Below, one piece after another: positions 63,832 to 64,000 of a stretch of DNA of 64,000 nucleotides (its first letter is position 1; each line of letters begins with the position of its first letter). The position numbers were made by a program, and so were the translations under genes. The DNA lies in NCBI RefSeq assembly GCF_003344865.1, contig NZ_CP031165.1, positions 3,787,910-3,851,909 on the forward strand, read 5' to 3'. The stretch is from Euzebya pacifica. GTDB lineage: Bacteria; Actinomycetota; Nitriliruptoria; Euzebyales; Euzebyaceae. The notes under the pieces were generated by a model. That model saw nothing but the letters and a program-made list of their open reading frames with translations. It was not told where the DNA came from and searched no databases.

Positions 63832-64000
63832 CTAGGAGCGACGACGGCGACGACGACGGCCTTCGCCGTCCTCGGACCCACCGTCACGGCTGCGGGTGCG
63901 CGTGCGCTCCCGGCCACCGTCGCTGTCGCCACCACGCTCGCGGCTGCGACCACGGTCGCCACCCTCGGCGCGGGGCTCGGCCGGCTTCTCCTCCGCGCGG
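63832..64000 (-). CDS. pnp: C-terminal tail of polyribonucleotide nucleotidyltransferase (partial)
   Basis: About 56 codons enter from the right edge and stop at TAG (63832-63834). The sequence is a disordered Arg/Gly/Asp/Glu-rich tail ending GRRRRRRRS, like actinobacterial PNPase ends. Identity rests on position before the M16 gene and tail composition; no catalytic part is in the window. Confidence 0.65.
   Translation of the reverse strand, partial: RAEEKPAEPRAEGGDRGRSRERGGDSDGGRERTRTRSRDGGSEDGEGRRRRRRRS

Overview
The window is very GC-rich (about 70% by eye), uses many GTG starts and 1-8 bp gene overlaps, and carries a complete mce lipid-import operon, LexA-type SOS boxes, a vitamin B12-dependent ribonucleotide reductase and a mycobacteria-like housekeeping order. 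It reads as a chromosomal segment of a deep-branching actinobacterium; my best guess is the Nitriliruptoria/Euzebya area, inferred from gene content only. I saw no rRNA, tRNA, CRISPR array, insertion sequence or phage gene.

The backbone is the conserved actinobacterial block, almost all on the minus strand. Right to left it runs: pnp tail, M16 peptidase, LysE exporter, cysS, dapB, thyX, dapA, rnj, ftsK, (insert), rodZ-like, rimO, pgsA, cinA, thpR, recA-recX, miaB-miaA-dapF-hflX, (insert), then the lexA/chiZ-like/nrdR group and nrdJ. These genes serve DNA repair and SOS control, deoxynucleotide supply, tRNA modification, RNA decay, lysine/peptidoglycan precursor synthesis and cell division.

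Accessory modules sit inside this backbone. (1) 4.6-14.7 kb: a secreted fusion of FG-GAP repeats with a vanadium-haloperoxidase-like domain; a xylose/ribose-type ABC importer (lipoprotein, ATPase, permease); and an unusual two-component system whose histidine kinase is covalently fused to a sugar-type ABC ATPase. Four direct repeats with 11-bp pitch lie between the response regulator and the importer and look like its operator. (2) 28.7-43 kb: glutaminase, mceG, a universal stress protein, an Mce-associated protein, mceA-F and yrbEAB, with a divergent soluble kinase and single-domain receiver. (3) 43-45.9 kb: CopC-CopD and YcnI-like copper proteins. (4) 51-55 kb: a membrane kinase-like protein lacking the phosphoacceptor histidine, and cytochrome bd oxidase. 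(5) 56-59.4 kb: a hypothetical protein, an overlapping GAF protein/cytosolic subtilase pair, and a CGNR zinc-finger regulator.

The main regulatory result is a repeated promoter-like motif, ATGTCACA(C/T)-N8-TANNNT. It lies upstream of recA, the chiZ-like gene, an uncharacterised 145-aa gene next to recA, and thyX, always in the gene's own direction. Its layout matches the LexA-independent PafBC (RecA-ND) DNA-damage promoters of mycobacteria. At recA and at lexA/chiZ it stands beside promoters whose spacer or -10 is covered by a LexA box, so the window appears to record a two-branch DNA-damage response. NrdR boxes and DnaA-like boxes lie between nrdJ and nrdR. All functions are inferred from sequence reading; no database search was run.
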